Shown here one piece after another: positions 49,721 through 61,700 of a stretch of 64,000 bases of DNA. The notes beneath the pieces are model-generated. The model made no database searches. It had not been told where the DNA came from and saw nothing but the letters and a program-made list of their open reading frames with translations. Source of the stretch: Temnothorax longispinosus (taxonomy: Eukaryota; Arthropoda; Insecta; Hymenoptera; Formicidae); NCBI RefSeq assembly GCF_030848805.1, contig NC_092365.1:16793049-16857048 (forward strand). Direction: 5' to 3'. A program made the translations under genes and the position numbers. The stretch's first letter is position 1; each line of letters starts with the position of its first letter.

Positions 49721-52640
49721 TTATACATGTCGTATTACAAATAATTCCAAAAATTCTAATATTTAGATGTAATACATTTCTTTGATTTATCATTTGAGAT
49801 ATTCAATTTAGATTCGATAAAGCGGAAATAATAATTGCGAACCGTTTATCGGATATTAAATACGAGGACATTAAATATTTCGATAGACTTCTGATTTTAT
49901 GAAAAGAGGAATTAATATTAAAAAGAGTACTACTGCTGAAGGTACTACGTCGATTGCGCGAGTTGTACACTTATTATAGATTCACTGTCCTTTCATACGT
50001 ATGTAGGTACAATGTAAAGGGAGCCCCTATTGTTTTGAGAAATTGTCATCCGTGTGTTTCCTCCTTTCATTTCCTCCGGCGATCGAAGGAAGCAATGTCA
50101 GCAACCCTATCCAACCCATCAGCCATTGAAACCGTTTGAGCTCAGCTGCACTGTACCCCACTCCCCTATACCCATCGACTCTTTCGCCGATTCTTCTTTC
50201 CGCTATCAATATATCTGCGGACTCTGCGGTCCACGCCATCTCCGATACAACCTCCCCCATCTCGAAGGGGTGCGCTACAACTATCGGTGGTACTCGCGTA
50301 TTTTTCGACCGACCAATAACATCCGGCTTTACCTCCTCGCCACCGCCATTCCGAAGTACTTGGAAGTACGTTGTTACAGACAGGCGTATGTTATTTCCGC
50401 GCTTGTGCTTACCGTTTCCGATCCGCAATTTTCTTTTCCGTTTTCTCATATGCCGCCACTTGCGGGATTTGTGGGAGTTTTACTTACCTCTTGTGCGCGC
50501 GCGAGACGAGAGGGGAAGAATACACGTAAGTACGTGTGTATGTGTCGCGGGGGATTTGGAGTGTACGTTCCTGGCGCAATCTACGATAGGCTGCGCGAAA
50601 ATTGCGGGCGAGAATTGCGGAGAGAGAACGTGGAGGCGAACGTGGAGGGGAAAGAAACATCGGAAGCTGTGCAAAAATGCGGGAGACGAGAATCCTCTTC
50701 GTGAGTCACGATCCATTTCCAGTCGCTGGACAGTCCGATCACGTGTTTCGCTCGCGAATATAAGAATAAAGCGAATACTTATTTTCGCTGTTGTCCAGGG
50801 GCGTCGTATTTGCATTTGCGAAATCCCGCTTGTACGTGCATACGGTAACCTTCGACGAGCTCGAGAGATTTCTCGTATATAGGGAAAGAACGCTTGACTG
50901 CTTCTTTCCGCGGTTTCCGCTAGTTACAGACGGCGTTGGAGGAAGCGAGAAAAAGAGTCACCGTTTTTTGCGACGAACGCGAGTTATTTTTCCTATTTCT
51001 GCGAGCTACGTCTCTTTATCGCGATTCGCTGACCGAAATCGTTTTGTTTCTCGAATAATAAGTCTTGTTCGGTAGTTGCAAATTACTAATAGGATCTATC
51101 GAGATAAATATTCTTCAGTGACGATGATTATTGCACTTTAATGATGCCATTATTTAAAATAATGGTTATCACTCGATATTACACTGTTAAATTTGTAGTG
51201 TCAAACTATACTCAATTTAAGTCATTTTTAACTATTCCTGTAGGTCGCTACCAATATGTCGTTAGTTTAATTAAAACAATGATAATTTAATTATACCAAT
51301 GGAGTTAAAATAATACTGTTTTGTGTTAAAATGATAAATTTTGACACATAATAGTTAAAAATAACCAAATATTATTTAACTCAAGGTATTTTAAATTTTA
51401 TCCTTTAATATTTAGTATAAGACGGTTATAAAATGTTCTATAAAAATATTTCAACGTAGCACTTATTCCAATTATATACACATATAATTGACATTACAAT
51501 TATTCCAGTTAAGTCTGTAAATCTTTGTCTTCTTTCTCGCAATCTCACTATAACTCCGTCCGTCAGACTACCACCTGCGTGTGTATACCGTATGCCGTAT
51601 GTTCGTGTGTACACGTTTCGAAGTTCTTTGTGCGTAGGGTCGCGTCCATGTCGGCAACAGCGAGAATCTAAAGGGAATAATGAATCCACGTAGCAACGTC
51701 GGTTCGCTCGTGTGCTTCGAAGGTCTTTTGCTGCCATTGGAAGGGAGAAAAGGGAGCCTGGAGAGAAGAAGCCTTAAGCTTTTCCCCGGCAGCGAGGAAA
51801 CTTCGATAATCCTCGTCGTTTACGCTCACGTACATAGGTGCACGTTTCGCAGGCGTCCCTTTCCTCCTCTTGCCCTCCCCCCTCCTGTTCTTTGTGTCGT
51901 CGTCGTCGTCGTCGGCGTCGTAATTGGGGGACAGGGCAGCGCCAGGTCGATAACGGGGCACGTAAGTTAAAACGCGCGATAAAATCGCCGTTATTTGCTT
52001 GCTGGGCACGCGATCTTTTGTGTCTTACTGTAAAAAGAGCATTTAACTCTTTGCACTTTGATTAGCGCCCGCAAATCCTCGGCGTTTCGATTTGGACAGA
52101 TTTGTTTCCGCGTCACTCGCGGCTTTCCACGTACGTGAATAATGCATGAATAAGTTTATCATACGTGGAAATGGTGGAAAGTGTGTGTTCATAAATATTT
52201 AAGGTGCTTACGTTCAATGTAAAAGCTGACGTTAGCACGATTTGCTGTATCTGGTAGATTCAACTGTGAGGGTCTTTTACACGAGAATATATACGTTGAT
52301 ACTTCATATACGATGCTTTATTGCTGCATGTAAATTTGTGAGAGTCTGATAAGATAAAATGAATATCGACGGTGACAATAGTAAATCGTAAAAATATATG
52401 TATGCAGAGTTGTATTGATATTATACCTGCTAATATAATCGAACATTGCATATATTTCCTGCGTGCGATGGTGGTGGTATCTCATACCTATATTAATATT
52501 TAAAATTTATAAAAAATTTGGAAAGACGAAAGAATTTTTTGCTATTCCAAGAGATTCCGGGGATATCCTTTCACGTCATATTCTTTACGAATTCGAATGT
52601 AAAATGTAACAAAGGAATTTACGAAGTTGTACTCCCGCGG
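49721..52640. other. Non-coding or unrecognised stretch
   Basis: Contains a GC-richer island at 50.0-51.0 kb with open frames on both strands (216 and 248 codons on plus, 140 and 111 on minus), none recognised. A minus-strand donor (AAGAG/GTAAGT) lies at about 50488. The second copy of the dispersed repeat follows, then a CpG island with a (CGT)n run at 51896-51918. Confidence 0.4.
51181..51386 (+). repeat. Dispersed ~200-bp repeat, copy 2
   Basis: Starts ACACTGTTAAATTT and ends TATTTAACTCAAGG. It is colinear with 23055-23255, with shared internal motifs including AAGTCATTTTTAACTATTCC. Confidence 0.65.
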
Positions 52641-52780
52641 CGGGCCATGGTATTGGAGGTGGACACGATATAGCGGAACTTTAAAATTCACCCCGGCGAC
52701 TTTAGCTACGTTCCGACGAAAGTTTTATAATCCCGCTTTCCTGCGACCACGTAGGTGAGCTCATGTCGCTCCGGTCGAGG

Positions 52781-52992
52781 TATATAAGTCGAAAAAGGGG
52801 TTGCGCACGGCGACAGGGGTTAAGAGACGCGGTGCTGAAGTTGTCATACGAGAGAGGATGAGAGAGAGAAAGAGAGGTCGGGCAAGAAAAATAAGAGCAA
52901 GACGGTCACGGAGCCGAATTACACGACACGGAAACGAACGGCGCAGCTGAACTTGTAATCAAGAAAAAGGAAAAGGCCAGCGAGGAACGAGG
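52781..52992 (+). promoter_or_regulatory. TATA-box promoter candidate with purine-rich first exon
   Basis: TATATAA at 52781-52787 lies about 30 bases before a likely start near 52811-52815. A purine-rich, AT-poor segment follows (GAGAGAGAAAGAGAGG and similar), typical of insect 5' UTRs, and ends at a possible donor, GAGG/GTAAAG (52993). No long ATG frame is present. It would be a first exon for a plus-strand gene continuing rightwards. Confidence 0.35.
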
Positions 52993-55900
52993 GTAAAGAT
53001 CTACTCTTGTGGCTAGGAATGAAATAGAGATAGAAAAAAAGAAAAAGCAATTTTGGAAAAAAAATTATTTTTGTTTAAGTTTGTACTTTTCTATGAAACG
53101 CAATTCTTCTGGTCTCTTTCTCTCGAGATTTACGAATTAAAATTTTACATGTAAATGTGCCCGGAAATAGCGCCGTTTATCACAATCAAATCAGGAAATA
53201 TTATTATAAGATAAGACGAAAGTCGTTTTGAGCGCGGAATTAGATACAGTACACCGGCCATCAAGGAAGGGCCGAGTTACACTTGTAAATCACACTCGAC
53301 TAGGCACCAATCGCGTAAACTCAGTGCAAGACAGCGGGAGAGCAAGCGAGGGGGGGGGGGTGGAGGGGCTGAGTGCTTTCGGTTGGCAGCCAGGAATCGC
53401 TGAATCGAACACAATTTCTCTGCGGGCGTTCTGGACGTAGAGAGTGAGCGCAGTAATCTGAGATCGCTTAAACGCTTTGCCAGTGCGCAGCACGATAATT
53501 GATTGCGCGACTCCTGATTAGGGTTTCCGATCATTTGACACCCGCTCTGTCTGCAATTCGCGCCAGGGTGGTACCCCGTCTCGCTTCCGTTAGCACTCGA
53601 GTAGAAGAGCGTATATAGCGGAGGAATATCTAAATTGCTTTAAAATCGGTCATTTTCCTTCCTTTATCTCACAATCGCATCATCTGATATAAAAGAAAAT
53701 TTTTTTTATATTATATTTGTATTAATTTTGATATTTTTATCACACGAGTGCAAATATATGGATTAAAAATAGCATTTAGCACTATCTTTAAAATTAAAAC
53801 GCTGCTTTTTTTACAGTATAATTTATTACTTTATAAAAAAAAATTAATGAGTAAGAAAAGGCAACAACTTTCATTTCTTTCATATTCTTTTAAAATAATA
53901 TTATATCAGTTTCTTCATAAATATATAACAGCTGTGCTTCAAACAATTAAATAGTCGATAATCTATATTATGACGACGATAAACAGAAATTGTTCGTAAT
54001 TTTGGCGAATTACCTTCACGCAACCCATGTATGTACGTGCATTTTTTAACGTGAGAGCGTATTTCGAATATATGCGTGGAATATATGCGTGCGCGCGAGA
54101 AAAGCGAGAGATATTTTTGTAATCCACACACGTCCGGAACTCGTAAGCGCTGTCCAATTTTTCGGTACGGTCAAGTTGGCGAGGACTCCTTCAATTTCTG
54201 CTCGTTTCATCTCGCACCCTCATTGCAGGTTCCCGTTTCCGTTCCCGTGTCTGCAACGTTTTCTGTATCCCGAGGAACTAGTAGCACCACCTTTACCCGA
54301 GGAAACGCGCGCGAGCGATCGTTACCGAGCCAGAAAGTTTCGCGGATCGATCCCACGTGCAAGCTGAATTGCTCTCCGCCAACCCTCTCCCCCTTTTATT
54401 CTCTTTCGCCTGCAATCCCTCTCATTCTTCTTTCCAGCCGCGCTTTGTTAAGGTGTGCGTCTCGACGTTTATCGTGCGGCACGAGATATACAGAGATATA
54501 TTCTTACTCTGTCTCACCAAACCGTCGTGCTTCTTCAGTATCACTGGCCTTATGTAATTTCCGCCTTCTCTCGTTTTCTCTATCTCTTTCTTTTAACTGC
54601 GCCTTTGTTTCGTGTCTCGCTACTTTTTTCCGTAAACTCTCGATCGATTATAGCTCGCAGTGAACGAGGTTTTAAATGTCTCGATGAAAGTTTAGAGACT
54701 TTACTACCTCTTTTCCTTTCTCTTACACTCTTATTTTTTAAAACATTCTCTCTATCGCTCGTGTGCAATGGAGAAAAATTTCGACGTTATTTCAAAGTTC
54801 ATTTTCAAAGTAATTTTTCTCTTTGAATAATATTCCCTCTTTATTCTTTTTATTTTGGTTTTACGAACGGGGAAAATTTATCGTTCGCTTGTTCACCGTT
54901 GCGCCGTTGTTTACTCGAAAAACATCGTGTTACATACCGTGACCCAGTTTCGTACTAAAGAGGAGCGAAGGGAATGTTAAGTACAGTTGTCTTAAAATTA
55001 TCCCGTGCTAGCGTAGCAAAGTGCACGCGTTTCGAGTTCGTGTAGTGCGCGTTTAGAGTTACTTGAGACTCATCTTTCGCCATTTTATTCAAAACTGTGT
55101 TCGTCTTAGTAAGATCGCTATTATCTGATGTCTTAATGTGAACCAGCACTGACTTTCCATCAGAGATGACTTTCGACACATTGTTCCACATAGATCTTCG
55201 CAGTGACGTTTTACATAAATTCAACGAATAAACGATCTCTCTCTCTCTCTCTCTCTCTCTCAAATAAATATAAAAATTAAATTAATGAAATTTACAAGTA
55301 CCTTTCCACGATGAGAAATGATATTACCGCCTCTACATTCCACATAACGTTTTTAATGATCATTTAATATTTGTAGCAGGCAACAGTGCGGAAAATTCGA
55401 TGGAATCGAGAGGCGTGAATATCCGCGCGGCTGTGAATGGTGTTAATGGTCAGAGAAATTTTCGATATTATCGTTCGGCCACTCTCGTACGATTCACCGA
55501 AAATTCCCGTTGACGTTCGAAAGAATAATTTGCACCGAAAGCTAACTTAAATAAATTTATTGGCGATTTATTCCCACACATTAATGCAAAATTACTGCTG
55601 ATGTTGAATTTTAATTTAACGTTAATTTATTAACATTGAGTTCTTATATATATTCTCATTTGTTTTCATGCTTAAATAAACTATGAAGAGATTGTATATG
55701 TTAATTATTATCAGTTAAAAAACGAGCATTCGCTAACGATAGTTTTTATTTACCGGTAATTTAATATTTTTCATTTAATTTAGTACTTACAAACAATACG
55801 CTTTTTATTTAAAAATTCGATGTCGTACGAAATTTTAAATCGTAATTTGCATTTAGAAGTCAATCACATGACTCGAATATTTGGAAAAAATTGAATTATT

Positions 55901-58532
55901 TAACAATTTAGAATATAATGTATCTACTCTGACAGTCTGACGGGATTCGTGTCGGTTATAATCGAAGGTGATATCGTGCCAAATTAATTTTTTTGCCGTC
56001 GCTCTGTCGTTACACGCCGCGCGCAAACACCACACCCGATGGTTTTTTGAGAGCCATTCGCGAGGCAATCGTCGAATCGTTTTGCGGAACCAGCCGGAAT
56101 ATCGCGGGGCATACGCGTTTAATCGAATCGTAAATCCATTCCTCTCCTCCGTTCGCGCGGAACAGCTCGAAAATTGCATGCAAATGCAGAAATATTCCGG
56201 CGAGAGCGCGCGCGCCCCGTGATTTCTTATCGATTCCCGACGAGCGCTTTTCCTCTCTCCTGCCTTTTCTACTCTTCGATCCTTCGTCGTTCGCACGCTT
56301 TTCCATTTCCCGACTCTTTTAGTGTTTTCAACTACCTATTCCTATTCTTTCTCTCTTTCTTTTTTTATTGATCAGACGCTCCGAAACGTTATAAGGCGGG
56401 ATCGCAAAACGAAATTTTGATCACGTTATAGTTTATTTTCTTTTCTTTGATTTCGAAACAGAGTTCTTCATAGATACATGTGTGTGTGTCGATGATGTTC
56501 GGAAGTATCGGTCCGCCGCGGATGTAGGTCAAACTTCACCATCGCCGGTCGGAAACTTTTCGTCGAGTTGATAGAAATACAGGGTGCAAAAGTCGTATAT
56601 CGATTTGTGCCCGTATACGAGATTCCATTCGTTCGTGTATCGACGATCAATTAAGAGAAGTCGTTGGGGAAAATGTGAAAGCTCTAAAAGCCTTTCAAAT
56701 TAAATAAAGGCCATTGTATTTAAAGTATTCAGCTAAATAAACTTGTGACTGCTCGCTTTTCCAGAGCGACGGCCAAATTAATCGCGCTTCGGAAAAGTGG
56801 AGAGGAGAAATGTAGAGATTTCTGGCTAAAGTAGTTATGAAATTATAGTACATTTGTGTTGTTTTCGCGTGCATACAAAATATACCAACAACGTAATTTG
56901 GAATTGTCACGTCTCCCATTGTCAATACACTTAGTTAAATTAGCATGTAATGCAATAACGTTAACGAGAATATCCTCGCAAATCTATAATTTTGTCGAGT
57001 TTTGTACTATCGGATTAATATATCTAACGCAATCTATCTTTTAATTTCTTTTTACAAATAAGATTATGTAAAAATATATTTTGACACATCTGGACACATC
57101 TCGCGATTATAACTTTTTTTTTTTTCATAATGCATTTTATAAATAATATTTCAAGACATTTTGGATTGATTTATTATTGGCAATCTTGCTAAATGTTCAA
57201 TCGCTTACATTTTTAATACTTTTATTTTTTTCTCTGAACAGATTAACATGCTTTTACCAATTATTATATATCTTGTAGCAACTCCGTTTGCTGGAGTATG
57301 CTTCCTGCGACGACGTATTAGAATCAAGAATCTGTCGAGCGTATAATGGCATGCAATTTTCGTGATTGGCAGATGGAAGCCTCGCGTAATGGCTTTTGTA
57401 TTGGGCGCGATTCCTTTCTTTCTCTTTGCGTTTGGTCAGAGAGGCGTCGAGCTAGCGGTGGCAATCCTACGGGTGTGATCCGTCTATGTTCCTGGCATCG
57501 ACAAGCTTTCACAAACCCGCACTATTCCTCGGAGATTTAGGAGGGACATTTCGGGAAGAGAGAGAGCGCGCGCGCGTGAGAGATGTCTGCGTGGAAAAAT
57601 GTCGGCTGCGAGACACGCCGATAATGCGACGTGCGATTTGTTTCCGCCGAGCGGAATGACAGCGTATCAAAAAGACTGACTTGCGATATTTTCATCGAAA
57701 CGCGTAACATTTCTTCGTCAATACGTAACTCGCAGATATATTGTTTTATTTCGTTGTGAAAGGAAGGACATTATCAGTTCATTCGTGCGTGCGAATGATG
57801 ACAGAGTGAAGAAGCTTGGTTTTACATTAAGAAAGGTTAAACCTATCACACACACACAATTAATTGCATTATGCTACAGCAAGCAATTTAATTCAAAGTT
57901 ATATTTTAATTTTTTAAAATAATGCAATCACGATGAAAATATTTAAATGGAGTTAAATTACAAATAATGTTATAATGCTCGAAAACTTTGAATCGTTAAT
58001 ATTTTAACGAAAAATCATTATTTAACATTGCTATACATGTATTATAACACGTAACGACTAAAGCAGGAAAGATTTTGATCAGGATTAAAAGTTGAAGACG
58101 AGACTATCCGTAATACCCAGTTTTTAATTTTATATGACGTCAAAGTTTAAAGTTCTTACTGCCGGTTTGATGAAAATTGTTCTTAATGACCGAACCATTA
58201 ACAAGAAGATAAAAAGACTTACGATATTAAAATTAAATACGCTTTAGACATGGTCGCTACTATGTATAATTTGAAAAGAAGAATACTCATGGATAAAAGT
58301 GACTTTAAATTTAACTATTACGAGTGTAATTAATGTAGCTATTATTAACTTATAGCGCTATATAGCCGACGAGAACATCTTAATTATTGCTGATCTTTGG
58401 TGCTTCTACGTACTGCGTTATTCTAAGAACCGATTGTATCGCGAAAAAAATCTCTTATTTTTATTATCTTTATCTTTCTTTTATATCTTTTATTTTCTTT
58501 CGTTTCTCATTATGATTGATTACCTAAACATA
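52993..58532. other. Non-coding or unrecognised stretch
   Basis: No recognisable gene. A 102-codon minus-strand frame at 54955-55263 has balanced, non-repetitive composition after its first residues (SMWNNVSKVISDGKSVLVH) but has no recognised homolog. Its start falls in a (CT)n tract. GC-richer patches (54.1-54.6, 56.0-56.3 and 57.3-57.6 kb) give overlapping frames that I treat as chance. Confidence 0.4.
55235..55261. repeat. (CT)n microsatellite
   Basis: An uninterrupted run of CT dinucleotides. Confidence 0.9.
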
Positions 58533-58755
58533 CACTGAGAAAAAAAATGTTCTGGATTTTAGTAAATATTAGTTTGCATACAACTGTGACTCTATTTACT
58601 AAAATGAAGAAAATTTTTCTTTTTATTAGTATATGTGTATTTACTAGGAAAAAAATATACTAATAAAAAGGAAAATTTTCTTTATTTTAATAAATGGAGT
58701 CACAGTTGTATGCAAACTAATATTTACTAAAATCCAAAACATTTTTTTCTCATTG
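58533..58755. mobile_element. 223-bp palindromic MITE with TA target duplication
   Basis: The ends are CACTGAGAAAAAAAATGTT and the inverted AACATTTTTTTCTCATTG. Arms of about 90 bp (TTTTAGTAAATATTAGTTTGC, ACAACTGTGACTC, ATTTACTAAAAT) are repeated almost exactly inverted. TA lies on both sides (58531-58532 and 58756-58757). The TA duplication and palindrome fit a Tc1/mariner-type MITE. Confidence 0.8.
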
Positions 58756-58757
58756 TA

Positions 58758-61700
58758 CATTTTGTTATCCATATTTGTAAATTACTCCGCAATTTTTGAA
58801 ATTGTACCGGTTTTATCAAGATCGAAATTTAGTTTGCATAAAAGTATAGAAGAATAAAAATATATCGAATATCCGTACCGGTTATATCACAAGAGATATA
58901 AGATATTTTCTACTGGGGATTTACGTTTCTCGATGTTATTGATGCTAGACGTGATGGAAAAGAATGGAAATCGATAGTTACAGCATCGTGAGCCGAGAGA
59001 TAACATTCTCGTTGCGCTAATGCGCACGAAGATAGTAGCATAACCATTAATGGATAAATGGCCCGGCGGGCAAAGGAGAGTAGAGAGGTCAATAGTCCGG
59101 AGCGATTCGTATTTTCTATGTTAATGCACGGACATAAACTACAGCCCGTACTAGACGCGATGTTTCTCTCAGCTGGATTCTCCGGGTGGAACAGCTGTAA
59201 CCAATGTCGAAATCGATTACCGTGAGCATAAATTTATGAAAATATATGTCTGCGATGTCGTGTGAAAAAAAAATATCACCTCTAAAGCACCGTCTCTCCC
59301 CGATATTCATCGCGTAACATCTTTGTTTTGGTGACGACGTAATACGAAGTTTGACGTCTCTGAGTTATTGATGCGATTCACTTTTCTCTTCGCATCTTTT
59401 CCATTATACCTATAAAATTGTTTTTCAGCAATCGGCCAACTTTACTAAACTTACTATGTTATATTATTATAAAAATGCATTCTGGCTATTGTTCATTGTG
59501 TATATATATTTCGCGATGTATTATCGCGTAAAGCACGAAGATTGATAATCAAACCATTCGTTAGTCGAATCGAGATAAGCAGGAAAAGTGATATAGCGAC
59601 TGTATTATTCTTCCAGTTTATCATTGTATCCTCGTCATTCGCGTAGCGCAAAGTTCATTAATTCACATCGCGTATTTCGATCTCGCTCGGTCTTAGAATT
59701 CATCTTCAATTCTCGCTATATTCCACGCTACTCTTCAATTTACATCCTCTTTATCGGAGCTAACTTCCCACCGCGTAACATTATATCCACCGACGTTGCT
59801 GGTTAAACTTTTTATACGTTTACGAGATTAAACTTTGGCCCCGTGGGTACAAAGAGCCCGCGCGTTCCTTCCTATTTTTCCCTTTGTCTTGCCTTCTCTC
59901 TCTCTCTCTCTCTCTCTTTCATTCTCTCATTCTCTTTCTATTTATCTATCTATCTATCTATCTATCTTTTTGGCGTCCTAGTGCAGTTTTCACGTGGTTG
60001 ATTAGCGGAACGAGACGCTTATTATAAGCGTCGACTAAACGAGTTCGCAAGACTGCATTATTCTTGCATTGTCTTTTTTGCAGTGCTACAATCTAAGGGA
60101 GGAATAAGATGTGATAGCATATAGATGTAACTGCATTTTCTTCCCAAGTTTTCTTGGAAAAATTTCTGGAATGCTACTTATATAATTAGCATTATATATA
60201 TACACATTTTAATTTTGTATTCTTGTATAATTATACCGAATTAATTGTTCAGCAATAATCGCAGTAAGTGATCATACTTTGAAGACAGATTAATATCTTC
60301 CTGCCGGCAAATTATGACGTTAAGGTCCGGAATATCTCTCACGCGGGAATTGGGTTTCGTTTAAATTCACCCTCGGTGGGCCGCCGGCCGCAGGCTCCGA
60401 GGGTCCCTGAGGAGAGAAAAACGAGCGAAGGAGAGGGCCCCGGTTCTTAACCCAATTCCGGAGATAAATGCTAAGTAGAGGCGGAGATTTCTGAGATACG
60501 AGAATCCGGCTCGGTGATGCCTTAGGGTGAGGGCGACGTCGTATCCCTTAAATTTCACGCTCGTAACTTTGCACACATAGCTTAGTGCGTATAAGGAAGA
60601 TAACGAGCATATATATATTCGTGAATGCACCATCCCACGCGTTTATTTTAAGTTTTACGTCGATGTTTCTACGTACGAAAAACTGACGCTTCCTGCACGC
60701 ATAGAACAACAGCTGTTTATTGCATGTTGTTTTTTTTATGTGAATATATTATTAGCATATGACAAATATTCCAATATCTATATCTATAATATATTATTAC
60801 AATCACTTTATTGGAATATTTAATATTTATGTATCAAATATAGATTTTCTGTTTAGATTAAAACGGAAATAATGCGGAAATTTGTCGATTATGATATGAC
60901 GTATTACGTGTAATTTATAATCATATAACAATTTTTCTTGTAATTAATCTTAAACACACATACTCTCGTAACAGAGGACTTATTAGACAAAAATTTGTAG
61001 GCACTATATCGAGTGTTTCCCAATGATTCGTTAAAATCTGCAATCACATTTCCCTGCAATACGTTATAACCGCTGGCTTTTAGAGTGCACTTTTGTTCCT
61101 TCCATTAATTAACGCTTTGCATTTTTCCGCGCGTTGGTTAGCGGTTTGTGCCTCGCCAACGATACACGCCGGCTTATTGTTTCTCCCGCATTGCTCAATT
61201 GTCCAATAGTTTGCGGTGCAAGGGTGCATAGGCGAGAGCGACAGCGGTGCAGCACACAGTATTATATAAATGTTGCACATGTCACTGTTCTGTATACATA
61301 TGCATATGCGTACACGTCGTCTGTATTATTTCGTCGTTCCACAAAAGCGCGGTGGTACCGCATTTATCTGATGACTGACCATGAATGCGAATTCAGTTGT
61401 GGTCGTCGCGGTGCATCAATATGTTCTTTTACCGCTTTGGACACGGTTGTAAGGTGAAATCGGTTTAAATCGGCTTTGCAGTTACGAATAAATAATTATC
61501 TCGACACGTCGAGGAAAAAGCGAAAATCACGAGCAAAGGATTTAGGAAATAAATAAATTAACACTTCTCAGTGTGGTATTAAAAATTACGAAAAAGTAAA
61601 TAATTTAATTTTTGTGTAGAACTCTCTTCGCCTTTCTTTGCCTCTGGTTTATATATGTATGTATACGTGTATAAACATTAAGAAAATAGGAAAAATTGTA

